Shown here: positions 38,097 to 44,564 of the stretch, piece after piece
Layout: each line of letters begins with the position of its first letter
Position numbering within the stretch: position 1 is the first letter of the stretch
Source of the DNA: Oscillospiraceae bacterium
GTDB lineage: Bacteria; Bacillota; Clostridia; Oscillospirales; Ruminococcaceae
DNA: 44,564 bases
Assembly (NCBI GenBank): GCA_018110905.1
Contig: JAGBAZ010000013.1
Span: 1-44,564 of the forward strand
Direction: 5' to 3'
Made by a program: the position numbers and the translations under genes
The notes under the pieces: generated by a model
What the model was told of the DNA's origin: nothing
The model's input: the letters and a program-made list of their open reading frames with translations, nothing else
Database searches by the model: none

Positions 38097-39978
38097 GGAA
38101 GGATTCGCCGGGTTTTACGGTAAGTTCGATTTCACCTTCGGAAAGTTCGGTGAAATCGGGTGTTTTTTCAAAAACTTCGGTTTTCGGTGTTTTTGCGCCG
38201 ATTGCCCAAAGGGGAAGTTTTATTTTTGTTTCGGTATCTTCGTTGGAAATCACCGCGACAAAAGCTTCATCTTTATAGAAACGGGCAAGGGCGAAAGTTC
38301 TTCCTTCGGAATAAATGAATTTCATTCCGCCGCGGCGGAGAGCTTTTGTTTTGTTCCGGAGCTTTATGATTTTGCTGTAAAGCTTGTAATTTTCGGTTTG
38401 TTCAAAATCCAAATTCCAGGGCATTGGATAGCGGCAGCCTTCCGTGGTTTCGGTAAGACCTTCGATTTGGGCTTCATCGCCGTAATAAACGGAAGGAGAG
38501 CCGGTGAGCATAAATTGGAAAATAACGGCGCCGCGGTATTGTTCGGAACTGATTTTCGGGTTGTTATGGAGGCGGCCGACATCATGGCTGTCGATAAGGT
38601 TGAACTGGTTTTCCCACATTGCGAAGGGGAGCTTTGCAAAATGTTCCATAACACGGTTTTTAAGGTCATCGGCGGTCATTTTATATGGAACGCCGCGCAA
38701 AAGCGGGTGCCTTGTCATAAAAAGATCCGGTTCGCCGAAAAATTGGCGTATCGGTCTTGCGCAGGCATAATAGTTCATCGGGGAATCCCATTGGTCGCCT
38801 TGGAGATGTTCCGGGCAATCGCCCCAATCTTCCGCAAGGATATATGCTTTCGGGTTTTCTGCTTTTATTGATGAACAGATTTCCGGCCAGAGTTCCCTAT
38901 CAAGCTGGGTTTTTCCGTTGCGTGCAAAAACATCGGCAACGTCGAACCGCCAGCCATCGATACTGTATGGCGGTTTGAGCCATTTTTTGAGCACGGAATC
39001 CTCTGCTTTATAGATTTTTTTGCGAAGAGATTCAGAAGTATAGTTTAGGGTGGGCATTGTTTCCACATTGAACCAGCCGAGATAACTGTTGTTTTCGCCG
39101 AAGAAATAGTATCCGCGTTCTTCCGATTCGGGATTATTGTATGCGCCGACGCTTTTTGGGAACCAGGCACAGTCGCGGTTGAACCATTTGTGGTCGGTTC
39201 CGGTATGGTTTATGGAAATATCGAGAACGAGTTTCATTCCGTTTTTATGCAGTTCCATGCTCAGCTTTTCAAGAGCTTTGTCGCCGCCGAAATGAGGATC
39301 AACGTGGAAATAATCAAGGCAGTCATATTTATGGACGGAGGGCGCAACGAAAATCGGATTGAGATAAAGAGCGGTTATTCCGAGTTTTTTAAGATAGGGG
39401 ATTTTTTGGATTATGCCCTCAAGGTCGCCACCGTAGAAATCAAGGCAATGGCCGTGCTCATAATCAAGAGGAGTTTTCTCCCAATTTTCGATCTTTATTG
39501 TTTCAAAACCGTTTTGAGCATATTCGCCGGTTCTGACGTCGTTTTCGGGGTTTCCGTTACAAAAACGCTCCGGGAAAATCTGATAAAAGACGGAATCTCT
39601 TACCCATTCCGGCTGCTCATAGTCCGCAAGGATCACAAAATCATAGGTGTGGTCGGGAATATAGGTTGTGATTCCGTTTTGAGTATAGTAATAAATTATA
39701 TCGTCGCAGACAATATAGAACTGATATTGAAGCCGATTTTCGGAAATTTCGAGTTCCGCTTCGTAATAAACAAGGCCATGTTCGGTTTTGAGCACGGACA
39801 TTTCCTCGAAATGCTCAATTCCGTCGGGGAAAGAAAGAATGAGCACGTGTTTTACCGAAGAATTTTTCACCATTCGAAGCCGGACTTTTATTTTATCGCC
39901 GATTTTTGGCGAAGGGTTGCTCAGAAAATCATCTGTTCCATCGCTGTGGATACTTAAAAGCCAATTTTTTGTTTTCAT
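38074..39978 (-). CDS. GH13 alpha-amylase-family enzyme (neopullulanase/cyclomaltodextrinase type)
   Basis: This 634-residue glucanase has no signal peptide and is cytoplasmic. The N-terminal beta-sandwich (about 1-125) is followed by WVRDSVFYQIFPERFCNGNP, the start of the GH13_20-type barrel. Conserved regions: LDISINHTG, GWRFDVADV with the nucleophile Asp, ILAEDWGD with the acid/base Glu, and NLIDSHDVGR with the third Asp. A C-terminal beta domain completes it. It would cut alpha-1,4 or alpha-1,6 glucans, maltodextrins or cyclodextrins. AAGGCGG precedes ATG. It stands alone between a decayed gene and an ATPase. Confidence 0.93.
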   Translation of the reverse strand: MKTKNWLLSIHSDGTDDFLSNPSPKIGDKIKVRLRMVKNSSVKHVLILSFPDGIEHFEEMSVLKTEHGLVYYEAELEISENRLQYQFYIVCDDIIYYYTQNGITTYIPDHTYDFVILADYEQPEWVRDSVFYQIFPERFCNGNPENDVRTGEYAQNGFETIKIENWEKTPLDYEHGHCLDFYGGDLEGIIQKIPYLKKLGITALYLNPIFVAPSVHKYDCLDYFHVDPHFGGDKALEKLSMELHKNGMKLVLDISINHTGTDHKWFNRDCAWFPKSVGAYNNPESEERGYYFFGENNSYLGWFNVETMPTLNYTSESLRKKIYKAEDSVLKKWLKPPYSIDGWRFDVADVFARNGKTQLDRELWPEICSSIKAENPKAYILAEDWGDCPEHLQGDQWDSPMNYYACARPIRQFFGEPDLFMTRHPLLRGVPYKMTADDLKNRVMEHFAKLPFAMWENQFNLIDSHDVGRLHNNPKISSEQYRGAVIFQFMLTGSPSVYYGDEAQIEGLTETTEGCRYPMPWNLDFEQTENYKLYSKIIKLRNKTKALRRGGMKFIYSEGRTFALARFYKDEAFVAVISNEDTETKIKLPLWAIGAKTPKTEVFEKTPDFTELSEGEIELTVKPGESFLFECEML

Positions 39979-40049
39979 AAAAACCGCCTTTTTAAAAAAT
40001 TTTTATAAAAACATTAAAACATATTTCGGAAGGATTGGCAAGGGAATAT

Positions 40050-40919
40050 TTATTCTTCAAATTCCGACTTATGTTCCATGAAGAAATCGAAAAACATTCT
40101 TACGTTCGGAAGTTCGGTCCATTTTCTTTCACAAACCGGTTTTGAATCAAGGTCATAAATTTTTGCCCCGGGAATTGAAAGAAAAACCGGCGAATGGCTT
40201 GCGATTATAAATTGACAGCCGAAGAACCTTGCGGAATCCGAAACATATTCCATAAGTTCCTTTTGAAGGGGTAGAGCAAGGCTGTTTTCCGGTTCGTCAA
40301 GAAGATAAACAGCATCGGAAGTTATTCTTTCGGTAAAAAACTTAAGGGCGCTTTCGCCGTTTGAAAACATATCGATGTTTTTCATAAGGCGCTTGTTGAC
40401 AAAATTTGATTGAGTGTTGTGTTTTCGCTTTGCGTCAACGATTTCCTTCATATTTTCATAATCTTCCATTCCGCCGAAACGATAGGGCGTGGTTCTTTTT
40501 TCGGTGAATTCATCAAAAAGTTCGAGCCTTCGTTTATCGATTCCGTTATTAAGGCAGCGGACATTGAGAAGATAATCAAAAACATCGTCGCTTGTTAAAA
40601 TCTGGCTGTTTTGCGGAATTTCCGCTTTTGAAAACATGCTGCAATATCCGAGATAGTTTTCAAAAAAAGCACCGCCGGAAAAAGGCGAATGGCGCGTTAT
40701 TCCGGCGGATTCCGCGATAAGATTGAGAACGGTGGATTTTCCGGAGCCGTTTCCGCCATAGAAGATCGTTACCGGAGAAAAATCTATCCGCGAAAAATTC
40801 TTTTCCGGGAAAATTTTGAAAGGATAATAGCCGCTGTAGCAGGTTCGGCGTTGGTTTAAGATAAAATCCGCTTCATCAGCAGCGGAAGCAAATTCAAAGG
40901 AATTTATATATAGTGACAA
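40050..40919 (-). CDS. ABC-type AAA ATPase (stand-alone)
   Basis: This 289-residue ATPase has a P-loop (FYGGNGSGKSTVLNL), a signature motif in FSNGESALKFF, Walker B in VYLLDEPENSLAL and a switch His in IIASHSPVFLSI. This set matches the SMC/OLD/ABC-type 'AAA_15/AAA_21' ATPases rather than transporters; no membrane partner is near. Such ATPases sometimes serve in phage defence with a nuclease, but none is adjacent. It starts with TTG at 40919 and its AAAGGCGG ribosome binding site lies in the 3' arm of a terminator hairpin. Function is unknown beyond ATP hydrolysis. Confidence 0.85.
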   Translation of the reverse strand: MSLYINSFEFASAADEADFILNQRRTCYSGYYPFKIFPEKNFSRIDFSPVTIFYGGNGSGKSTVLNLIAESAGITRHSPFSGGAFFENYLGYCSMFSKAEIPQNSQILTSDDVFDYLLNVRCLNNGIDKRRLELFDEFTEKRTTPYRFGGMEDYENMKEIVDAKRKHNTQSNFVNKRLMKNIDMFSNGESALKFFTERITSDAVYLLDEPENSLALPLQKELMEYVSDSARFFGCQFIIASHSPVFLSIPGAKIYDLDSKPVCERKWTELPNVRMFFDFFMEHKSEFEE

Positions 40920-40920
40920 A

Positions 40921-40971
40921 AAAACACCGCCTTTCTCTGCTTTTTATTAAAGCACAAAAAGGCGGTGTTTC
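40921..40971 (-). terminator. Terminator of the CoADR gene, overlapping the ATPase RBS
   Basis: On the minus strand, AACACCGCCTTT pairs with AAAGGCGGTGTT across a 25-base loop, followed by TTTTTTT. The 3' arm contains the AAAGGCGG that would serve as the ATPase ribosome binding site. The TTG start lies within the T-run end, at 40919. Confidence 0.7.
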
Positions 40972-41028
40972 AACCTTTTGATGAATTGTTGGTGCGCTTT
41001 TGGCGGACAAAAACGCACCGATGAAACT

Positions 41029-42717
41029 TTATTTATCCATTCCGCAGGGGAAGGAAGATTCGATAAGGGTTTTATCGTTCATAACCGCATCATAGAAACG
41101 GAAACCGCCGGCAAAGTTATAGGCGGTGAAGCCGTTTCCTTCAAGGATACGGCTTGCGATATAGCTTCTTAAACCGCTCTGGCAGATCACATAAACGGGT
41201 TTTCCGGGCTCGATTTCGAAAAGGCGTTCACGAAGTTCATCAACGGGAATGTTTTTGAAGCCTTCGATATGGCCGCGGTTATATTCGCCGACGGTTCTTG
41301 TATCAAGAAGGGTGCAGGCGGTTTTCGAAAGTTTTTCAAGATCGGGAATGAACCACTGTTTAAGGGTTCCGTTCGCAACATTATCTATCATGAATCCCGC
41401 CATATTGACCGGATCTTTTGCAGAAGAATAGGGCGGAGCATAGGAAAGTTCAAGCTCTTTGAGTTCGGTAGCCTTCATTTTTGCTTTCATGGCGGTGGCG
41501 ATAACGTCGATTCGTTTATCAACGCCTTCATAGCCGATAATTTGCGCGCCGAGAAGGCGGAAGGATTTTCTCTCGAAAAGGACCTTCATGGTCATAACTT
41601 TTCCGCCGGGATAATAACCAGCATGGCTCATCGGCGAAAGAATTACTTTATCAAAATCTATTCCGGCGGCTTTTGCGGTTTTTTCATTTATTCCGACGGA
41701 AGCGGCAGTCAGGCCGAAAATTTTTATAACGGAAGTTCCGAGAGCGCCGTTATAAACGCTGTTTTTGATTTTGCAGATATTATCCGCAGCAATTCTTGCC
41801 TGTTTGTTCGCGGGACCAGCAAGGGAAACGAGGGAATCTTCCCCGGTCACGGAATTTTTAACCTGGACAGCATCGCCCACGGCATAGATATCGGGAACGG
41901 AAGTTTCCATTTTTTCGTTTACTATTATGCTTTCGCGGATTCCGGTACGAAGTCCGGCTTTTTTTGCAAGGGAATTTTCCGGGGAAACCCCGATCGCAAG
42001 GGCGACCATATCCGCATGGATTTTTCCGCCTTTAAGGAGAATATCGATTCCGTTTTCGCTTTCGGAAAAAGCTTCGACTGCCGAACCGAGAAGAAGATTT
42101 ACTCCGTTTTTCCGGATTTCGGAATGGATGAAAGCTGCCATATCGGAATCAAAGGGAGAAAGAAGCTGTTTTGCGCTTTCGATAAGGGTGACTTCCATTC
42201 CGAGGTTTTTGAGGTTTTCCGCAAGTTCGACGCCGACAAAACCTCCGCCGATTACCGCGGCGGATTTTGGTTTTTCGGAATTTGCAAAATCTTTGATACG
42301 GAAGGTATCTTCAACGGTACGGAGAGTAAAAATTCTTTCAGAATTTACTCCCGGTATTGGCGGAACGGAAGGTTTTGCGCCCGGAGCAAGAAGAAGCTTA
42401 TCGTATTTTTCCTCAAAGATGTTTCCGTTTTCAAGATTTTTTACGGAAACGGTTTTTGCGCTTGGGTTTATATCGATAACTTCGTGGCGGGTTTTCATTT
42501 CCACCCGGAAACGGCGGAGAAAGCTTTCGGGAGTCTGGAGAGTCAGTTCGGAAGGATCGGTGATAACGTCGCCGATATAATAGGGAAGACCGCAGTTTGC
42601 ATAGGAAACATATCCGCTTCGCTCGAACACCTTTATCTCCGCTTTTTCATCAAGGCGGCGAATTCTTGCGGCGGCGGTGGCTCCGCCGGCAACTCCTCCG
42701 ACAATTATAACTTTCAT
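41029..42717 (-). CDS. CoA-disulfide reductase fused to rhodanese
   Basis: This 562-residue flavoprotein has an N-terminal FAD site (VIIVGGVAGGATAAARIRRL), the redox-active cysteine in SYANCGLPYYIG (Cys42), an NAD(P)H site (AAVIGGGFVGVELAENL) and the FAD-closing DIYAVGDAVQV. A C-terminal rhodanese domain (about 465-555) has its active Cys in VICQSGLRSY. This matches the CoADR-RHD class, which reduces CoA disulfides or persulfides. AAGGAG precedes ATG at 42717. It follows the thioredoxin-like gene by 50 bp, probably in one transcript, and is divergent from the desulfidase. It points to sulfane-sulfur handling. Confidence 0.93.
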   Translation of the reverse strand: MKVIIVGGVAGGATAAARIRRLDEKAEIKVFERSGYVSYANCGLPYYIGDVITDPSELTLQTPESFLRRFRVEMKTRHEVIDINPSAKTVSVKNLENGNIFEEKYDKLLLAPGAKPSVPPIPGVNSERIFTLRTVEDTFRIKDFANSEKPKSAAVIGGGFVGVELAENLKNLGMEVTLIESAKQLLSPFDSDMAAFIHSEIRKNGVNLLLGSAVEAFSESENGIDILLKGGKIHADMVALAIGVSPENSLAKKAGLRTGIRESIIVNEKMETSVPDIYAVGDAVQVKNSVTGEDSLVSLAGPANKQARIAADNICKIKNSVYNGALGTSVIKIFGLTAASVGINEKTAKAAGIDFDKVILSPMSHAGYYPGGKVMTMKVLFERKSFRLLGAQIIGYEGVDKRIDVIATAMKAKMKATELKELELSYAPPYSSAKDPVNMAGFMIDNVANGTLKQWFIPDLEKLSKTACTLLDTRTVGEYNRGHIEGFKNIPVDELRERLFEIEPGKPVYVICQSGLRSYIASRILEGNGFTAYNFAGGFRFYDAVMNDKTLIESSFPCGMDK

Positions 42718-42767
42718 GATTTTTCTCTCCTTCCGGATAAATCTATAAATTCATATTACACCATAAA

Positions 42768-43067
42768 TCAAAGAATCGCAAGTATGCTTGCTTTTATTCC
42801 TGTTTCGATGGTGCGGGAAATTATTTTTCCGTTTTTGAAAAGGGCCATTGACGGAACGTGTTTTATATTAAGCGCGGCGGAAAGTTCCGGGGAATCGTGG
42901 GCGTTCATTCGGACAACTTTTATATCCTCCCTTTCGGAAGCGATTTCCTCCGCAAGATTTTTGGAATTTCTTCCGGACCAGGGTGCCCAGATATCCAGAA
43001 GGACGGGTTTTTCGGATTCAAGAACTTCTTTTTTAAAACTGTGTTTGTTTATATTGATAACGGACAT
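42768..43067 (-). CDS. Thioredoxin-fold protein without CxxC cysteines
   Basis: This 99-residue protein aligns with thioredoxin over its full length: VLLDIWAPWSGRNSKNLAEE, VVRMNAHDSPELSAALNIKH and VPSMALFKNGK, with the cis-proline in place. The active site WCGPC reads WSGRN (Ser31 and Asn34), so both redox cysteines are missing and no other cysteine is present. It cannot act as a dithiol reductase. A chaperone, binding or regulatory role with its neighbour CoADR-rhodanese is possible. GGAGG precedes ATG. Confidence 0.85.
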   Translation of the reverse strand: MSVININKHSFKKEVLESEKPVLLDIWAPWSGRNSKNLAEEIASEREDIKVVRMNAHDSPELSAALNIKHVPSMALFKNGKIISRTIETGIKASILAIL

Positions 43068-43163
43068 TGTTTAGTCCTCCTTTATGATTTATTTGATTTT
43101 ATTATACCCGGAGCGGGAAGATTTTTCCGTGATTTTGTCACAAAAAAGAGATTTTTTATAATA

Positions 43164-43192
43164 TTGCAAAAAATACTCCGAAGGGTTATTAT
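43164..43192 (+). promoter_or_regulatory. Probable promoter of the desulfidase gene
   Basis: TTGCAA (43164-43169) and TATTAT (43187-43192) have a 17-base spacer and lie 37 bp before the ATG. Confidence 0.55.
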
Positions 43193-43228
43193 ATAATCAG
43201 AATTTGTTTTCCGGAGGCGGTTTTCCAG

Positions 43229-44500
43229 ATGCTTTGCAAAAAAGTTGAAAAGGATTTTCTCGACATTCTTGAAGAGGAACTTATTCCCGCAATGGGATGT
43301 ACGGAACCCATTGCCCTTGCTTTTGCTGCGGCAAAGGCAAAGGAAGTTCTTTGCGCCGTTCCGGAAAAAATTATTGCAAAATGCAGCGGAAATATGATCA
43401 AGAACGTCCGCTGCGTAAGCATTCCAAATTCCGGCGGAATGACCGGAATTGAAGCCGCCTGCGTTCTCGGCGCCCTTTGCGGAGATGTTTCGAGAGAGAT
43501 GGAGGTTCTTGAGGCGGTCACTCCGGAAGGACTTTCCGAATCGGTTGGATTTATTGAAAGCGGAAGCTGTGTTGTTGAATATCTGGAATCTCCTATTCCG
43601 CTTCATTTTATAATCCGGCTTGAAAAAGGAAAAGAAAACGCGGAGGTTGAAGTTCGCCACAGCCACACGAACATTGTAAGAATTTCCAAAAACGGGGAAG
43701 TTATCTTTGGAAAAGAGGACGCGGGAGAAATGGCGGTTTTTTCCGAAAGGAACAAGCTTTCCGTCGAAAATATTTTTGCTTTTGCAAACGAAGTTGAACT
43801 TTCAAAAATCGAAAAATTTGCAAGACGCCAGATAGAATGCAACATGGCTATTGCAAATGTTGGAATGGAAGGCGGATTTGGAATCGGGATCGGAAAAGAG
43901 ATGCTTGAAATGAACCCGGATTCCGTTTTTACAAAGATGAAGGCTTTTGCCGCGGCAGGTTCCGAAGCAAGAATGTGCGGCTGCAATATGCCGGTAATCA
44001 TCACTTCCGGAAGCGGAAATCAGGGAATTGCTTCTTCCGTTCCGGTTATTGTTTACGCAAGGGAAAAGAATCTTCCGGAAGAAAAAATGTTCCGGGCACT
44101 TGCCTTTTCAAGTTTGCTGACAGTTTTTCAGAAAGAATATATCGGAAAACTTTCCGCTTTTTGCGGTGCTGTTTCCGCAAGCTGCGCCGCAGGCGCCGCA
44201 ATTACTTATATTGACGGCGGAACGGTTGAACAGATTAAAAATACCATTGACAACACCCTTGCGGATATTCCGGGAATTATTTGTGACGGTGCAAAATCTT
44301 CCTGTGCGGCAAAAATTGCTTCTGCTCTTGATGCGGCGCTTTTTGCCCATGTTCTTGCTATGAAAGGAAAAGTTTATCAGGCTAACACCGGAATTATTCA
44401 GAGCGACGCCGGAAAGACGATCCGAAGCGTCGGACACATCGGAAAAGTGGGAATGAAGCAGACGGATTCGGAAATTGTTAAAATGATGATAGATAAATAA
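43229..44500 (+). CDS. L-cysteine desulfidase family protein (UPF0597/CyuA-like)
   Basis: This 423-residue protein resembles the cysteine desulfidase/CyuA family, related to the serine dehydratase alpha subunit. Family pieces: EELIPAMGCTEPIALAFAAA, IPNSGGMTGIEAACVLGAL, RHSHTNI, ITSGSGNQGIASSVPVIVYA, and a C-terminal GIICDGAKSSCAAKIASALD. In the family, cysteines bind a [4Fe-4S] cluster and the reaction releases sulfide, ammonia and pyruvate from L-cysteine. Candidate ligands here are Cys in MGCTEP, CGCN and CDGAKSSC. GGAGG lies 11 bp before ATG. It is divergent from the thioredoxin-like/CoADR-rhodanese pair. Assignment to the family is firm; the substrate is by homology. Confidence 0.9.
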   Translation: MLCKKVEKDFLDILEEELIPAMGCTEPIALAFAAAKAKEVLCAVPEKIIAKCSGNMIKNVRCVSIPNSGGMTGIEAACVLGALCGDVSREMEVLEAVTPEGLSESVGFIESGSCVVEYLESPIPLHFIIRLEKGKENAEVEVRHSHTNIVRISKNGEVIFGKEDAGEMAVFSERNKLSVENIFAFANEVELSKIEKFARRQIECNMAIANVGMEGGFGIGIGKEMLEMNPDSVFTKMKAFAAAGSEARMCGCNMPVIITSGSGNQGIASSVPVIVYAREKNLPEEKMFRALAFSSLLTVFQKEYIGKLSAFCGAVSASCAAGAAITYIDGGTVEQIKNTIDNTLADIPGIICDGAKSSCAAKIASALDAALFAHVLAMKGKVYQANTGIIQSDAGKTIRSVGHIGKVGMKQTDSEIVKMMIDK

Positions 44501-44530
44501 AAAAATGCGCCTTTTAAGGGCGCATTTTTA
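44501..44530 (+). terminator. Terminator after the desulfidase gene
   Basis: The stem AAAAATGCGCC/GGCGCATTTTT, with a TTTTAA loop flanked by A- and T-runs, lies directly after the desulfidase stop codon. Confidence 0.85.
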
Positions 44531-44543
44531 AAGGGAGCATTAT

Positions 44544-44564
44544 ATGGAATCTTTTGTTTTTGCG
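44544..44564 (+). CDS. Start of a further gene, cut by the window end
   Basis: ATG at 44544 follows AAAGGGAG with normal spacing and reads MESFVFA to the window end. Only seven codons are visible, so no family can be named. It is the only candidate gene downstream of the desulfidase terminator. Confidence 0.4.

Noticed and set aside
41269..43074. Plus-strand frame of 601 codons over CoADR
   Set aside because: It is antisense to a gene with complete FAD, NAD and rhodanese motifs, and the composition is shadow-like.

Overview
The window looks like a chromosomal segment of an anaerobic, Gram-positive, moderate-to-low-GC member of the Firmicutes, probably class Clostridia. The evidence is a Cys T-box leader, a dnaX-ybaB-recR cluster with a small SRP RNA, smpB next to ssrA, DUF4317, DUF378 and TSCPD (TIGR03905) families, LPxTG surface proteins with class C and D-like sortases, and AGGAGG ribosome binding sites. 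No rRNA operon or CRISPR array is visible. I ran no database search; family names come from motifs and recalled family features.

Layout. 1-141: end of an IS3-family element. 159-3775 (minus): acyl-ACP thioesterase, cysS and cysE behind a Cys T-box leader and a sigma-A-type promoter. A broken DUF559 endonuclease gene flanked by inverted palindromic repeats is wedged between cysE and cysS. 3783-7931: D-Ala-D-Ala carboxypeptidase (minus), a DUF378 membrane protein (plus), tgt (minus), and a frameshifted zinc alcohol dehydrogenase (minus) divergent from a TetR regulator. 8045-12606 (plus): TetR, a galactokinase-like protein that lacks key residues, two small membrane proteins, rlmA, a TSCPD protein and a DUF4317 protein.

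12852-20437: a 7.56-kb integrative element in the 3' end of tRNA-Leu(GAG), bounded by a 24-bp direct repeat. It carries a tyrosine integrase, a probable excisionase, a divergent XRE regulator, several small proteins and two cargo genes: a protein with a HEPN-like RNGILHG motif and a Fic-family protein. It also brings a terminator that replaces the one the tRNA gene lost on integration.

20415-26430: tRNA-Leu, a class B penicillin-binding protein, a Cys-cluster membrane protein, SRP RNA, dnaX, ybaB/ebfC, recR, smpB and tmRNA. 26523-37411: a sortase-assembled surface locus controlled from a divergent XRE gene. It holds a coiled-coil protein, signal peptidase I, a 1,752-residue adhesin with sixteen His-x-His...Cys motifs and a degenerate CHAP-like domain, a backbone pilin, sortase C, an accessory pilin and a class D-like sortase. 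The logical order is secretion, tip adhesin, shaft, polymerising sortase, base pilin, housekeeping-type sortase.

37412-44564: a possible leader peptide with terminator, a decayed gene, a GH13 alpha-amylase-type enzyme, an ABC-type ATPase, a CoA-disulfide reductase/rhodanese fusion beside a thioredoxin fold without its CxxC cysteines, and a divergent cysteine desulfidase-family gene. Several loci (cysE-cysS, CoADR-rhodanese, desulfidase) touch cysteine and thiol metabolism.
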